NCBI RefSeq assembly: GCF_014207375.1 | Contig: NZ_JACHEE010000013.1 | Coordinates: 62,001-126,000, forward strand | Source of the DNA: Arthrobacter sp. AZCC_0090 | GTDB lineage: Bacteria > Actinomycetota > Actinomycetes > Actinomycetales > Micrococcaceae | Reading direction: 5' to 3' | Length of the DNA stretch: 64,000 nucleotides | In this document: positions 41,288 to 47,963 of the stretch, piece after piece | Layout of the letters: every line of letters begins with the position of its first letter | Position numbering within the stretch: position 1 is the first letter of the stretch | Program-made: the position numbers and the translations under genes | Notes under the pieces: model-generated | The model's database searches: none | Seen by the model: the letters and a program-made list of their open reading frames with translations, nothing else | Told to the model about the DNA's origin: nothing

Positions 41288-41665
41288 ATGCCGGAGACTG
41301 CGGGAACAGCAGCGCTGGATCAGAAACAGCTGGATCCTGAAGACCAGCTGAATAGGGCCTTCATGGCTCTCGCCGATCCTGTCCGTCGCAGGATACTGGC
41401 GCGATTGGCCTTGGGCGATGCCACCGTCAATGAGATCGCCCAGCCATTCACCGTCACCCTCCAAGCCATTTCAAAGCATCTACAGGTGTTGGAAGGTGCT
41501 GGGCTCATCACGAGGAGCAAGGAAGCGCAGCGCCGTCCTTGCCACCTGAACACCACGGCGCTGGGTCCCTTGGCGGCGTGGATCGAAAACTACCGCCTTC
41601 AAGCCGAGGAACGCTTCGCCCGGTTGGATGAGCTGTTGGCTAACGAAACCCCGCTGGCCGGATAG
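41288..41665 (+). CDS. ArsR-type winged-helix regulator linked to an SRPBCC gene
   Basis: A 125-residue regulator. The helix-turn-helix reads ADPVRRRILARLALGDATVN, PFTVTLQAISKHLQVLEGAG and the wing LITRSKEAQRRPCHLN; a C-terminal helix (AWIENYRLQAEERFARLDEL) serves dimerisation. No clear metal site is seen. The fixed pairing with an AHSA1/SRPBCC protein is widespread, and such regulators usually repress that partner. AGGGGAGA precedes the ATG. Confidence 0.9.
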   Translation: MPETAGTAALDQKQLDPEDQLNRAFMALADPVRRRILARLALGDATVNEIAQPFTVTLQAISKHLQVLEGAGLITRSKEAQRRPCHLNTTALGPLAAWIENYRLQAEERFARLDELLANETPLAG

Positions 41666-41712
41666 ACCGCTGATCGGGTCGAAGAGAAACATCTGGAAAA
41701 GGAGAAAGAAAA

Positions 41713-42180
41713 ATGAGCGCCAACGCAACAACCATTGACGTCACGGCCGGCACGCCGTTCATCGACACAAGCCGCGACTTCGACGCCGCACCAGATCGTG
41801 TGTTCCGAGCGTTCACGGACCCCGAACTCGTGGTCAAGTGGATGGGTCCGCGTCGCCTGGATATACGTCTTGAGTCCTACGATGCGAGGACCGGAGGCAG
41901 TTACCGCTACATCCACTCGGACGGCCAAGGCAACGAGTTCGGCTTCCGCGGGGTGCTCCACGAAGTCCAGGAACCATTGAGGATCATCCAGACCTTCGAA
42001 TTCGACGGCGCCCCCGGTCAGGTCACGCTGGACACCACCAGGTTTGAGGACCTCGGAGGCCGCACCCGCGTGGTGCAGCACTCGGTGTTCCCGTCGGTCG
42101 AGGCGAGGGACATGGCAGTGGCAAGCGGCATGGAATCGGGCATCAAAGAATCGATGGATCGCTTGGAGGCGCTCCTGTAG
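41713..42180 (+). CDS. SRPBCC (AHSA1-like) domain protein
   Basis: A 155-residue helix-grip protein: SRDFDAAPDRVFRAFTDPEL, VVKWMGPRRLDIRLESYDAR, GGSYRYIHSDGQGNEFGFRG and a final amphipathic helix (GMESGIKESMDRLEALL). The fold encloses a hydrophobic ligand pocket; the ligand is unknown. AAGGAG lies 9 bases upstream, 47 bases after the ArsR gene, so the two are one operon. Confidence 0.9.
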   Translation: MSANATTIDVTAGTPFIDTSRDFDAAPDRVFRAFTDPELVVKWMGPRRLDIRLESYDARTGGSYRYIHSDGQGNEFGFRGVLHEVQEPLRIIQTFEFDGAPGQVTLDTTRFEDLGGRTRVVQHSVFPSVEARDMAVASGMESGIKESMDRLEALL

Positions 42181-42198
42181 TAAAAGCGCGAGGAGCGG

Positions 42199-43068
42199 CT
42201 AGCCCGCCGTGGCCCGCAGGACGGTAGCCAGGACCAGAACCCCGGCCACCGCTGCCATGCCGGCAGTCTGCAACAATGCCTGGCGCGGTCCACGCGGAGC
42301 AAAGGCGATCACAGCGGCACACAGCCCACCGGTGATGAGGCCGCCCAAGTGTGCCTGCCACGCGATTCCGGGGACAACGAAGCCGATCACGCCGTTGATG
42401 GCAATGAGGATCCAGAGCTGCCTTGTGTCGCCGCCGCGCCGGCTTTGGACCACCAAGAGTGCGCCAAAGAGGCCGAAGATCGCACCGGACGCACCTTCAA
42501 CTCCGGTTGGAGGCAATACGGGGGTGAGGAGCAGAAAGCCAACGGAGCCGCCGACGGCGGACAGCAGGTAAACAGCCAGGAAGCGGATACGCCCCAGAAC
42601 GGGCTCAAGCACCTGGCCAAAGATCCAGAGCATGTACATGTTGAGCACGATGTGCAAGACAAAGCCCTGGGAATGGACAAAGGCGGAGGTCAGCATCCGC
42701 CAGGGTTCGAAGGCGCCAAAATGCGGGGTGGCGTAAACAGATGCGAAGGCGAGTTGGTCCTCCACCACATTGCCGGGAATCAGCCACTGCAGGACGTACA
42801 CCAGGGCGCACAGCCCAATAAGCAGGTACGTCGCCAAGGGCCGACCGGTCGAAATGGCGCCGCCATAGGCGGAACGCACGGCCGGCGTCGAACGCTTCAT
42901 TTCATTGACGCAGTCAATGCATTGGAACCCGACGGCGGCCGCCCGCTGGCATTCGGGGCATGCAGGACGCCCGCAACGCTGGCACCGCACATAGGAAGGC
43001 CTGTCCGGGTGCCTGGGACACACCGGAATGTCTGCGGACGGCTCTGCCGCCGGGATTCCGTAACTCAT
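42199..43068 (-). CDS. Rhomboid family intramembrane serine protease with N-terminal zinc ribbon
   Basis: A 289-residue protein. The first ~60 residues carry paired Cys/His motifs of a B-box-like zinc ribbon (CPRHPDRPSYVRCQRCGRPA; CPECQ; CIDC). The rhomboid domain has six to seven helices, with catalytic Ser in GASGAIFGLFGA and His in AWQAHLGGLITGGL. Rhomboids cleave membrane-embedded segments; the substrate is unknown. It follows the cyclophilin gene by 21 bases on the same strand. Confidence 0.92.
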   Translation of the reverse strand: MSYGIPAAEPSADIPVCPRHPDRPSYVRCQRCGRPACPECQRAAAVGFQCIDCVNEMKRSTPAVRSAYGGAISTGRPLATYLLIGLCALVYVLQWLIPGNVVEDQLAFASVYATPHFGAFEPWRMLTSAFVHSQGFVLHIVLNMYMLWIFGQVLEPVLGRIRFLAVYLLSAVGGSVGFLLLTPVLPPTGVEGASGAIFGLFGALLVVQSRRGGDTRQLWILIAINGVIGFVVPGIAWQAHLGGLITGGLCAAVIAFAPRGPRQALLQTAGMAAVAGVLVLATVLRATAG

Positions 43069-43089
43069 CTGCTGCTCAGACTCCGGGGA

Positions 43090-43632
43090 TCAGAGCTGGA
43101 CGACGTCAATGCTGTTGATGACGACGTCTTCAACCGGGCGGTCGCCCATGCCGGTGCGGACGGCCTCGATGGCGTCGACAACCTTCTTGGACTCTTCGTC
43201 CGCAACCTCACCGAAGATGGAGTGCTTGCCGTAGAGCCAGTCGGTGTTGACGGTGGTGATGAAGAACTGGGAACCGTTGGTGCCCTTGCCCATCTGGACG
43301 CCGGCGTTGGCCATGGCCAGCTTGTACGGGGCGTTGAAGTTCAGTTCCGGGTGGATCTCGTCGTCGAACTTGTAGCCCGGTCCGCCGATGCCGCGGCCGA
43401 GGGGATCGCCGCCTTGGATCATGAAGTCTTTGATGATCCGGTGAAAAATGGTGCCGTTGTAAAGGGGGGTACCGGACTTGTCTTCGCCGGTCTCCGGGTG
43501 CGTCCAGGACTTTTCGCCGGTGGCCAGGCCTACGAAGTTGGCGACCGTCTTGGGCGCGTGGTTGCCGAAGAGGTCAACCACGATATCGCCGAGGCTCGTG
43601 TGGAAAGTTGCTTTTGCGGTTGCGATGGTCAT
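43090..43632 (-). CDS. Peptidyl-prolyl cis-trans isomerase, cyclophilin type
   Basis: A 180-residue cytosolic cyclophilin without signal peptide. Active-site blocks are FHRIIKDFMIQGGDPLGRG, LAMANAGVQMGKGTNGSQFF and FGEVADEESKKVVDAIE. It speeds proline isomerisation in folding. The neighbouring origin-proximal position matches mycobacterial ppiA (Rv0009). It likely shares a transcript with the rhomboid gene. Confidence 0.94.
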   Translation of the reverse strand: MTIATAKATFHTSLGDIVVDLFGNHAPKTVANFVGLATGEKSWTHPETGEDKSGTPLYNGTIFHRIIKDFMIQGGDPLGRGIGGPGYKFDDEIHPELNFNAPYKLAMANAGVQMGKGTNGSQFFITTVNTDWLYGKHSIFGEVADEESKKVVDAIEAVRTGMGDRPVEDVVINSIDVVQL

Positions 43633-43785
43633 AGCGCCATTCTTTCATGCAGGGTCAACGGCGAGGCGGCTAGGAACGCGGTTCCGCGCTCGGTGAAATC
43701 TTCCACGAATCCGCTGGAGCAATAGCCGGTGCCGGTCAAGCGACGTAGGCTAACAACAAACGAGCATGTTGATCGGGAGGTAGTT

Positions 43786-44733
43786 GTGAAGAAATCGGAC
43801 CGGATTGCCCGCGAACTTGAACACACCGTTGTGAATGGTGTCGAGAATGCCAAGGACTGGGCGACGCCCCGCGTCGAAGCAGCTGTGAGCTGGGCGGTTC
43901 CCCGTATCCAGCACGGTATCGACACCGCTTCGCCGAAACTCCAGGAAGGCCTGAAATCGGCTGCGCACAACCTCGCCGACGGCGTTGCCACCGTCACGCC
44001 GAAACTCCAGGAAGGCCTGGCGAACCTCGCGCCGAAGATCCACGACGCCGTCGAGGACGCCTCGCCAAAGATCCAAGAAGCACTCAACAAGGCCACGCCG
44101 GCCCTCAGCCACGCCCGGGACAAGGTTGTCGAGGAGTACTTGCCGAAGCTCTCCGAGCAGCTCGGTCAAGCCTCCGAAGTTGTCCACCACGCCCTCGAGA
44201 ATGCACCCGCCCAGGTGGATGCCGTCGCCCAGAAACTCGTGGACTCGGGAGTGGTGCACAATCTCCAGGAGCAGGCACAGGCCACCAAGGCCCAGCTGAA
44301 AACCGCAGCGGAGGAAGCATCAAAGGCAGTCTCCAACGAACTCGCCAAGAACAAGAAGCCCAAGAAGCGCGGCCTCTTGATTTTCACTGTTCTTGCAGCA
44401 GCTGCGGCAGCAGGAGTTGCCGTATGGAAGGCAAGCCGCCCCGTAGAAGACCCGTGGAAGACTCCGGTCCCCGTGACCCCTTCACCGGTTCCGGCTGCCG
44501 CCGCAGCAGAGAAGGTTGCCGAAAAGGTTGACGACGTCGCCGCAAAAGTAGCTGACAAAGCCGAGACTGCAACGGAGAAGGCGAAGGAGGCCGTCGAGGA
44601 CGCTAAGGATGCTGCTGCAAAAGTGGCGACCGACGCCAAGACCGCGGTGAAGAACATCGCCGCCAGCCTGCATAAGGACGAGGCCGGCAAACACGAGGCA
44701 GCCACGGACGAAGCAGGCAAGCACGACGCCTAG
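43786..44733 (+). CDS. Repeat-built amphipathic helical protein with one membrane segment
   Basis: A 315-residue protein of unknown function. Residues ~35-180 are 11/22-residue amphipathic repeats of the form PKLQEGL--A---DG (SPKLQEGLKSAAHNLADGVA; TPKLQEGLANLAPKIHDAVE; SPKIQEALNKATPALSHARD), reminiscent of apolipoprotein or LEA helices. A lysine-rich turn leads to a membrane helix (RGLLIFTVLAAAAAAGVAVW, ~203-222). The C-terminus is again Ala/Lys/Glu helix (VADKAETATEKAKEAVEDAK) and ends with His/Asp. A 23-base stretch is repeated exactly 66 bases apart (43931 and 43997). GTG 43786 has GGGAGG upstream. Confidence 0.75.
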   Translation: MKKSDRIARELEHTVVNGVENAKDWATPRVEAAVSWAVPRIQHGIDTASPKLQEGLKSAAHNLADGVATVTPKLQEGLANLAPKIHDAVEDASPKIQEALNKATPALSHARDKVVEEYLPKLSEQLGQASEVVHHALENAPAQVDAVAQKLVDSGVVHNLQEQAQATKAQLKTAAEEASKAVSNELAKNKKPKKRGLLIFTVLAAAAAAGVAVWKASRPVEDPWKTPVPVTPSPVPAAAAAEKVAEKVDDVAAKVADKAETATEKAKEAVEDAKDAAAKVATDAKTAVKNIAASLHKDEAGKHEAATDEAGKHDA

Positions 44734-44849
44734 GAGAAAGCCACACTCGCTCCACGTTGAGGGGATTCCGGTTCGCCGGGGTCCCTTCAATTGTTTGGCC
44801 ACATGTCACCATAGGCTTCCTCAGCGGACACCAGCCTGATGCTAGATTT

Positions 44850-45743
44850 ATGGGGATGCTAGCCGATAGATCTTCCGCAGATGCAGCCAGTAACGCACTC
44901 GTCGCGCCCGTGAAGCCGAGCGTTTCAATCGTCATTCCGGCCTTCAACGAGGAAAGCGTCATACGGCAATGCCTTATCGCGGCCGTTTATCAGTCAGTGC
45001 CTGCGGACGAGATCATCGTCGTGGACAACATGTCCAAGGACCGCACTGCCCAGATCGTCCAGCAGATGCAGCAGGAATACCCGGAGAGCCCCATCATCCT
45101 GCTGAGCCAGGACAAGACACAAGGACTCATTCCCACCCGCAACTTCGGCCTCAATAGCGCCACTTCGGAGATTCTGGGCCGGATCGATGCCGACTCCGTC
45201 CTGGAACCGGACTGGGTTGAGCAGGTCCAGAAGGCCTTCGCGGATCCCTCTGCACAGGCCGCCACAGGTCCCGTGGTCTACTACGACATGCCCATGCGTC
45301 GATTCGGGCTCAAGGCCGACGACAAAATGCGCCAGCTCATGCTTCGGCTTGCGAAGCACCAGTTCCATTTCCTTTTTGGCTCCAACATGGCGCTCCGGCG
45401 TTCCGCGTGGGAAACCATCCGTGACGAGACTTGCCTGGACGAGAAGGACGAGATGCATGAGGATATCGATCTTTCCTTGCACCTTGCCGACCACGATCTC
45501 AGGGTTCAGTACTGGCCGCAGATGGTCTCCGGAATGTCCGCCCGCAGGCTCGAGGATTCACCTCGCGACTACCGCTATTACGTGACCCGCTTCGACCGCA
45601 CCTACAAGGCCCACAACGTCAAGAAAATGGCGCTGAAGGCCCCTATGGTGGTGTTCTTCTCGGTCTATTTTCCAGCGAAGCTGCTCCGGGCAATCCACAC
45701 GGCCAACTCAAGCACCCAGGGCGTCCGCCGCGGCGGCCTGTAG
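44850..45743 (+). CDS. Glycosyltransferase family 2
   Basis: A 297-residue GT-A fold enzyme. It has VSIVIPAFNEESVIRQCLIA at the nucleotide-sugar site, VDNMSKDRT, the DxD-like GRIDADSVLEPDWVEQV, and an acceptor-site acid in DEKDEMHEDIDLSLHLADHD. There is only one weak hydrophobic stretch near the end. Sugar and acceptor are unknown. The ATG at 44850 is directly preceded by CTAGATTT, which could be a -10 box giving a leaderless message; ATG 44856 is another option. Confidence 0.88.
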   Translation: MGMLADRSSADAASNALVAPVKPSVSIVIPAFNEESVIRQCLIAAVYQSVPADEIIVVDNMSKDRTAQIVQQMQQEYPESPIILLSQDKTQGLIPTRNFGLNSATSEILGRIDADSVLEPDWVEQVQKAFADPSAQAATGPVVYYDMPMRRFGLKADDKMRQLMLRLAKHQFHFLFGSNMALRRSAWETIRDETCLDEKDEMHEDIDLSLHLADHDLRVQYWPQMVSGMSARRLEDSPRDYRYYVTRFDRTYKAHNVKKMALKAPMVVFFSVYFPAKLLRAIHTANSSTQGVRRGGL

Positions 45744-45783
45744 CCACACGCTCGGCAACCTCCCGCGCCAGCCATACCGGGGC

Positions 45784-46692
45784 TCAGTCAGTGCCGAGCT
45801 CGGCGATCTTGCCCTCGGGGCCGGCCTTGCCGCGCCGCTGACCAGCTACGACGACGGCGAGTCCGGCCAGGATCAAGGCTAACCCCGCATAAGTCCCGGC
45901 AGGCAGGGTCTCATGCAGGAAGATCGCGGCAAGAAGGGCTGCGCCGGGAATCTCCAGCAGGATGATCATGGAGACAAGCAGCGGGCTGATCGTGGCGAGA
46001 AGGTGGTTGAAGGCGGTGTGGCCCACCAGTTGTGCGCACACGGTGATGGCCACAATCCCCACCCAGCCTCCGGCGTCGAACCCTACAAGCGGCTCGCCGC
46101 TGGCGAGAGCCAGAACGGCAACAATGGCCGCACAGATCCCATAGCAAAGCGTCGTGTAGGTCCCGGTCCCCATGCTCTGGCGTGCCTTGCCTCCGGCCAA
46201 TGTATACAGTCCGGCCAAAGCGCCTCCAGCGAGGGCCAGGACGTCACCAAGGAAAGCTTTGGGCGAAGATCCCATATCGAAGCCCGTAATGGCCGCGACG
46301 CCGCCCAGAGCGATGCCCAAGCCGACCAGGACCGGCCAACGGTGCCGAGTGCCGCGAAGGAGCTGGAAAACCGCGATCCACGCCGACTGCAAGCACACCA
46401 GGGCGGTCGCGGCGGCAACGGACGTCAACTGAAGCGCCGTGATGAAGCACGCGAAGTGGAAGGCCAACGCGACGGCGGCGACGGCGGACCACGTGAACTC
46501 GTAACGTGTGACATTCCGGAACTGGCGGGGTTCGCGGATCAGGACCGGCGAAGCCATGACGACGGCGGCGATTGCGTTCCGCCAGAAGGCGATAGCCAGT
46601 GCCGTGACAGACGTGGCGCCAAGCGTTCCCGCGATGAGGGGTCCGGAAGATGCGACACCGAGCACGCCCAAAGCGGCAACAATGAAATTCAC
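45784..46692 (-). CDS. EamA-family (DMT superfamily) transporter
   Basis: A 302-residue membrane protein with ten hydrophobic helices in two EamA repeats (SVTALAIAFWRNAIAAVVMA; VAAATALVCLQSAWIAVFQL; LVGHTAFNHLLATISPLLVS). Such carriers export metabolites or amino acids; the substrate is unknown. The GTG at 46690-46692 is preceded by AAGG. It ends tail-to-tail with the glycosyltransferase. Confidence 0.9.
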   Translation of the reverse strand: MNFIVAALGVLGVASSGPLIAGTLGATSVTALAIAFWRNAIAAVVMASPVLIREPRQFRNVTRYEFTWSAVAAVALAFHFACFITALQLTSVAAATALVCLQSAWIAVFQLLRGTRHRWPVLVGLGIALGGVAAITGFDMGSSPKAFLGDVLALAGGALAGLYTLAGGKARQSMGTGTYTTLCYGICAAIVAVLALASGEPLVGFDAGGWVGIVAITVCAQLVGHTAFNHLLATISPLLVSMIILLEIPGAALLAAIFLHETLPAGTYAGLALILAGLAVVVAGQRRGKAGPEGKIAELGTD

Positions 46693-46720
46693 ATTTCAAC
46701 CTTAGTGAAGTGGTTAAAGC

Positions 46721-46754
46721 AAAGAGTCCCGGTCATTTCTGACCGGGACTCTTT
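46721..46754 (-). terminator. Strong terminator after tRNA-Ala
   Basis: AAAGAGTCCCGGTCA and its exact complement form a 15-bp stem with a 4-base loop. It lies 4 bases past the tRNA 3' end on the minus strand, followed by further G/C then TTTAACC. It closes the gyrA-side tRNA transcript before the EamA gene. Confidence 0.85.
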
Positions 46755-46758
46755 CTTA

Positions 46759-46834
46759 TGGTGGAGGCACGGGGACTCGAACCCCGAACCCCCTGCTTGC
46801 AAAGCAGGTGCGCTACCAATTGCGCCATGCCCCC
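46759..46834 (-). tRNA. tRNA-Ala (anticodon TGC)
   Basis: A 76-base cloverleaf with acceptor GGGGGCA/TGCCTCC. The anticodon arm CCTGC-TTTGCAA-GCAGG gives TGC. The T-arm has GGTTCGAGTCC. The 3' CCA is encoded. Confidence 0.97.
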
Positions 46835-46906
46835 ATAAGAAGCAACCCATCCATACTACCGCAGATCATTCCATGGTTTTCACCATGTCCAGACCGGGCG
46901 TCCTGG

Positions 46907-47023
46907 CTAGTCAACCGTGTCGGTTGCCTTGCTCCAGACTGTTTTCCGGGCTTCGGATTCCTGCACTTTTTTATAGAGCAGGACGCCTGCGATCGCAGCT
47001 GCAACTATGAGCAACTTCTTCAC
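46907..47023 (-). CDS. DLW-39-family microprotein
   Basis: A 38-residue protein: MKKLLIVAAAIAGVLLYKKV followed by QESEARKTVWSKATDTVD. A short membrane-seeking helix and a VWSKATDxVD tail match the DLW-39 family known near gyrA in actinobacteria (the usual DLW is TVW here). It lies between tRNA-Ile and tRNA-Ala. GTG at 47021-47023; another GTG two codons earlier is possible. Function unknown. Confidence 0.75.
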   Translation of the reverse strand: MKKLLIVAAAIAGVLLYKKVQESEARKTVWSKATDTVD

Positions 47024-47080
47024 ACGCACCCCGTTCCGGTTCAGCTTCCCGAACCTTGAGCAAAACCTGTGCAGGTTCCG

Positions 47081-47154
47081 TGGGCGTACCAGGACTTGAA
47101 CCTGGGACCTCTTCGTTATCAGCGAAGCGCTCTAACCGCCTGAGCTATACGCCC
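47081..47154 (-). tRNA. tRNA-Ile (anticodon GAT)
   Basis: A 74-base cloverleaf with acceptor GGGCGTA/TACGCCC. The loop CTGATAA gives GAT. The T-arm has GGTTCAAGTCC. CCA is not encoded. It follows the DUF3566 gene as in other actinobacteria. Confidence 0.96.
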
Positions 47155-47267
47155 CGATACCTCTTCGGGCCGAGACATGACTTTACAGCACATCCCGGCC
47201 CGATCTCAAATCGAGGTATTTTCACCACTGTTTTCCAGCAGTTTCCCCCTCTTTGCGAGGATTTGGG

Positions 47268-47963
47268 CTAGTCGTCGGTGAGGGTCACTCCAATGCCACC
47301 GACGAGTGTTGCCGAAATGTTATACAGCACCGCGCTCAGCATGGAGAGGGCGGTCAGCAAGACCACATTCACGACGGCAATGATGGTGGCGAAGGAGGCA
47401 ACCTGTCCGAGCGATGCGACCTTCTTGAGTTCAAAGCCGCCGCTTTCGGAACCTGCCAGCGTGCCCAGGAGGCTGTCCACCTGGTTGAAAATACCGGTGA
47501 GGTCCAGAACGGTCCAGAGAACGATCGCGGCAATCACCGTCACGATGCCCAGGGCAACGGACAGCAGGAATGCCATCTTGAGCACTGACCACGGATCAAC
47601 TTTGCTGACCAGAAGGCGGGCGCGGCGGACCTTTGCCTTCGGTGCCGGCTTCACAAGACCCGGAGTCCCGGCGGCCGGACGCTGCTGAGCTTGTGCGGGC
47701 CGCTGGCCGGGTGCAGGCCGCTGGCCGGGAACGGCCGGGCGCTGCCCTGCGGGGCGCTGCTGACCCTGTGCAGGCCGCTGGCCGGGAACGGCCGGGCGCT
47801 GACCTGGGACCCTTTCGGCGCCAGCTCCCGCCGCATTCGATGCGGCTGCCGCGGGGCCCTGCTGGGGACGGGCCGGTGCGTCTACCCGCGGAGTAGCCGA
47901 CGGCTGCCGGAATCCTCCGGGGACACCCGTACTCGGCTTGGGATATGAGTCCGAATTGCTCAC
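47268..47963 (-). CDS. DUF3566 domain protein with low-complexity N-terminus
   Basis: A 231-residue membrane protein. Residues ~30-105 are Pro/Gly/Gln/Arg repeats built on PGQRPA. The DUF3566 part (~110-231) has two helices (VLKMAFLLSVALGIVTVIAA and FATIIAVVNVVLLTALSMLS) and ends GGIGVTLTDD. Homologues always sit beside gyrA, and links to cell-shape or envelope control have been suggested. The GTG overlaps the gyrA stop by 4 bases. Confidence 0.9.
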   Translation of the reverse strand: MSNSDSYPKPSTGVPGGFRQPSATPRVDAPARPQQGPAAAASNAAGAGAERVPGQRPAVPGQRPAQGQQRPAGQRPAVPGQRPAPGQRPAQAQQRPAAGTPGLVKPAPKAKVRRARLLVSKVDPWSVLKMAFLLSVALGIVTVIAAIVLWTVLDLTGIFNQVDSLLGTLAGSESGGFELKKVASLGQVASFATIIAVVNVVLLTALSMLSAVLYNISATLVGGIGVTLTDD

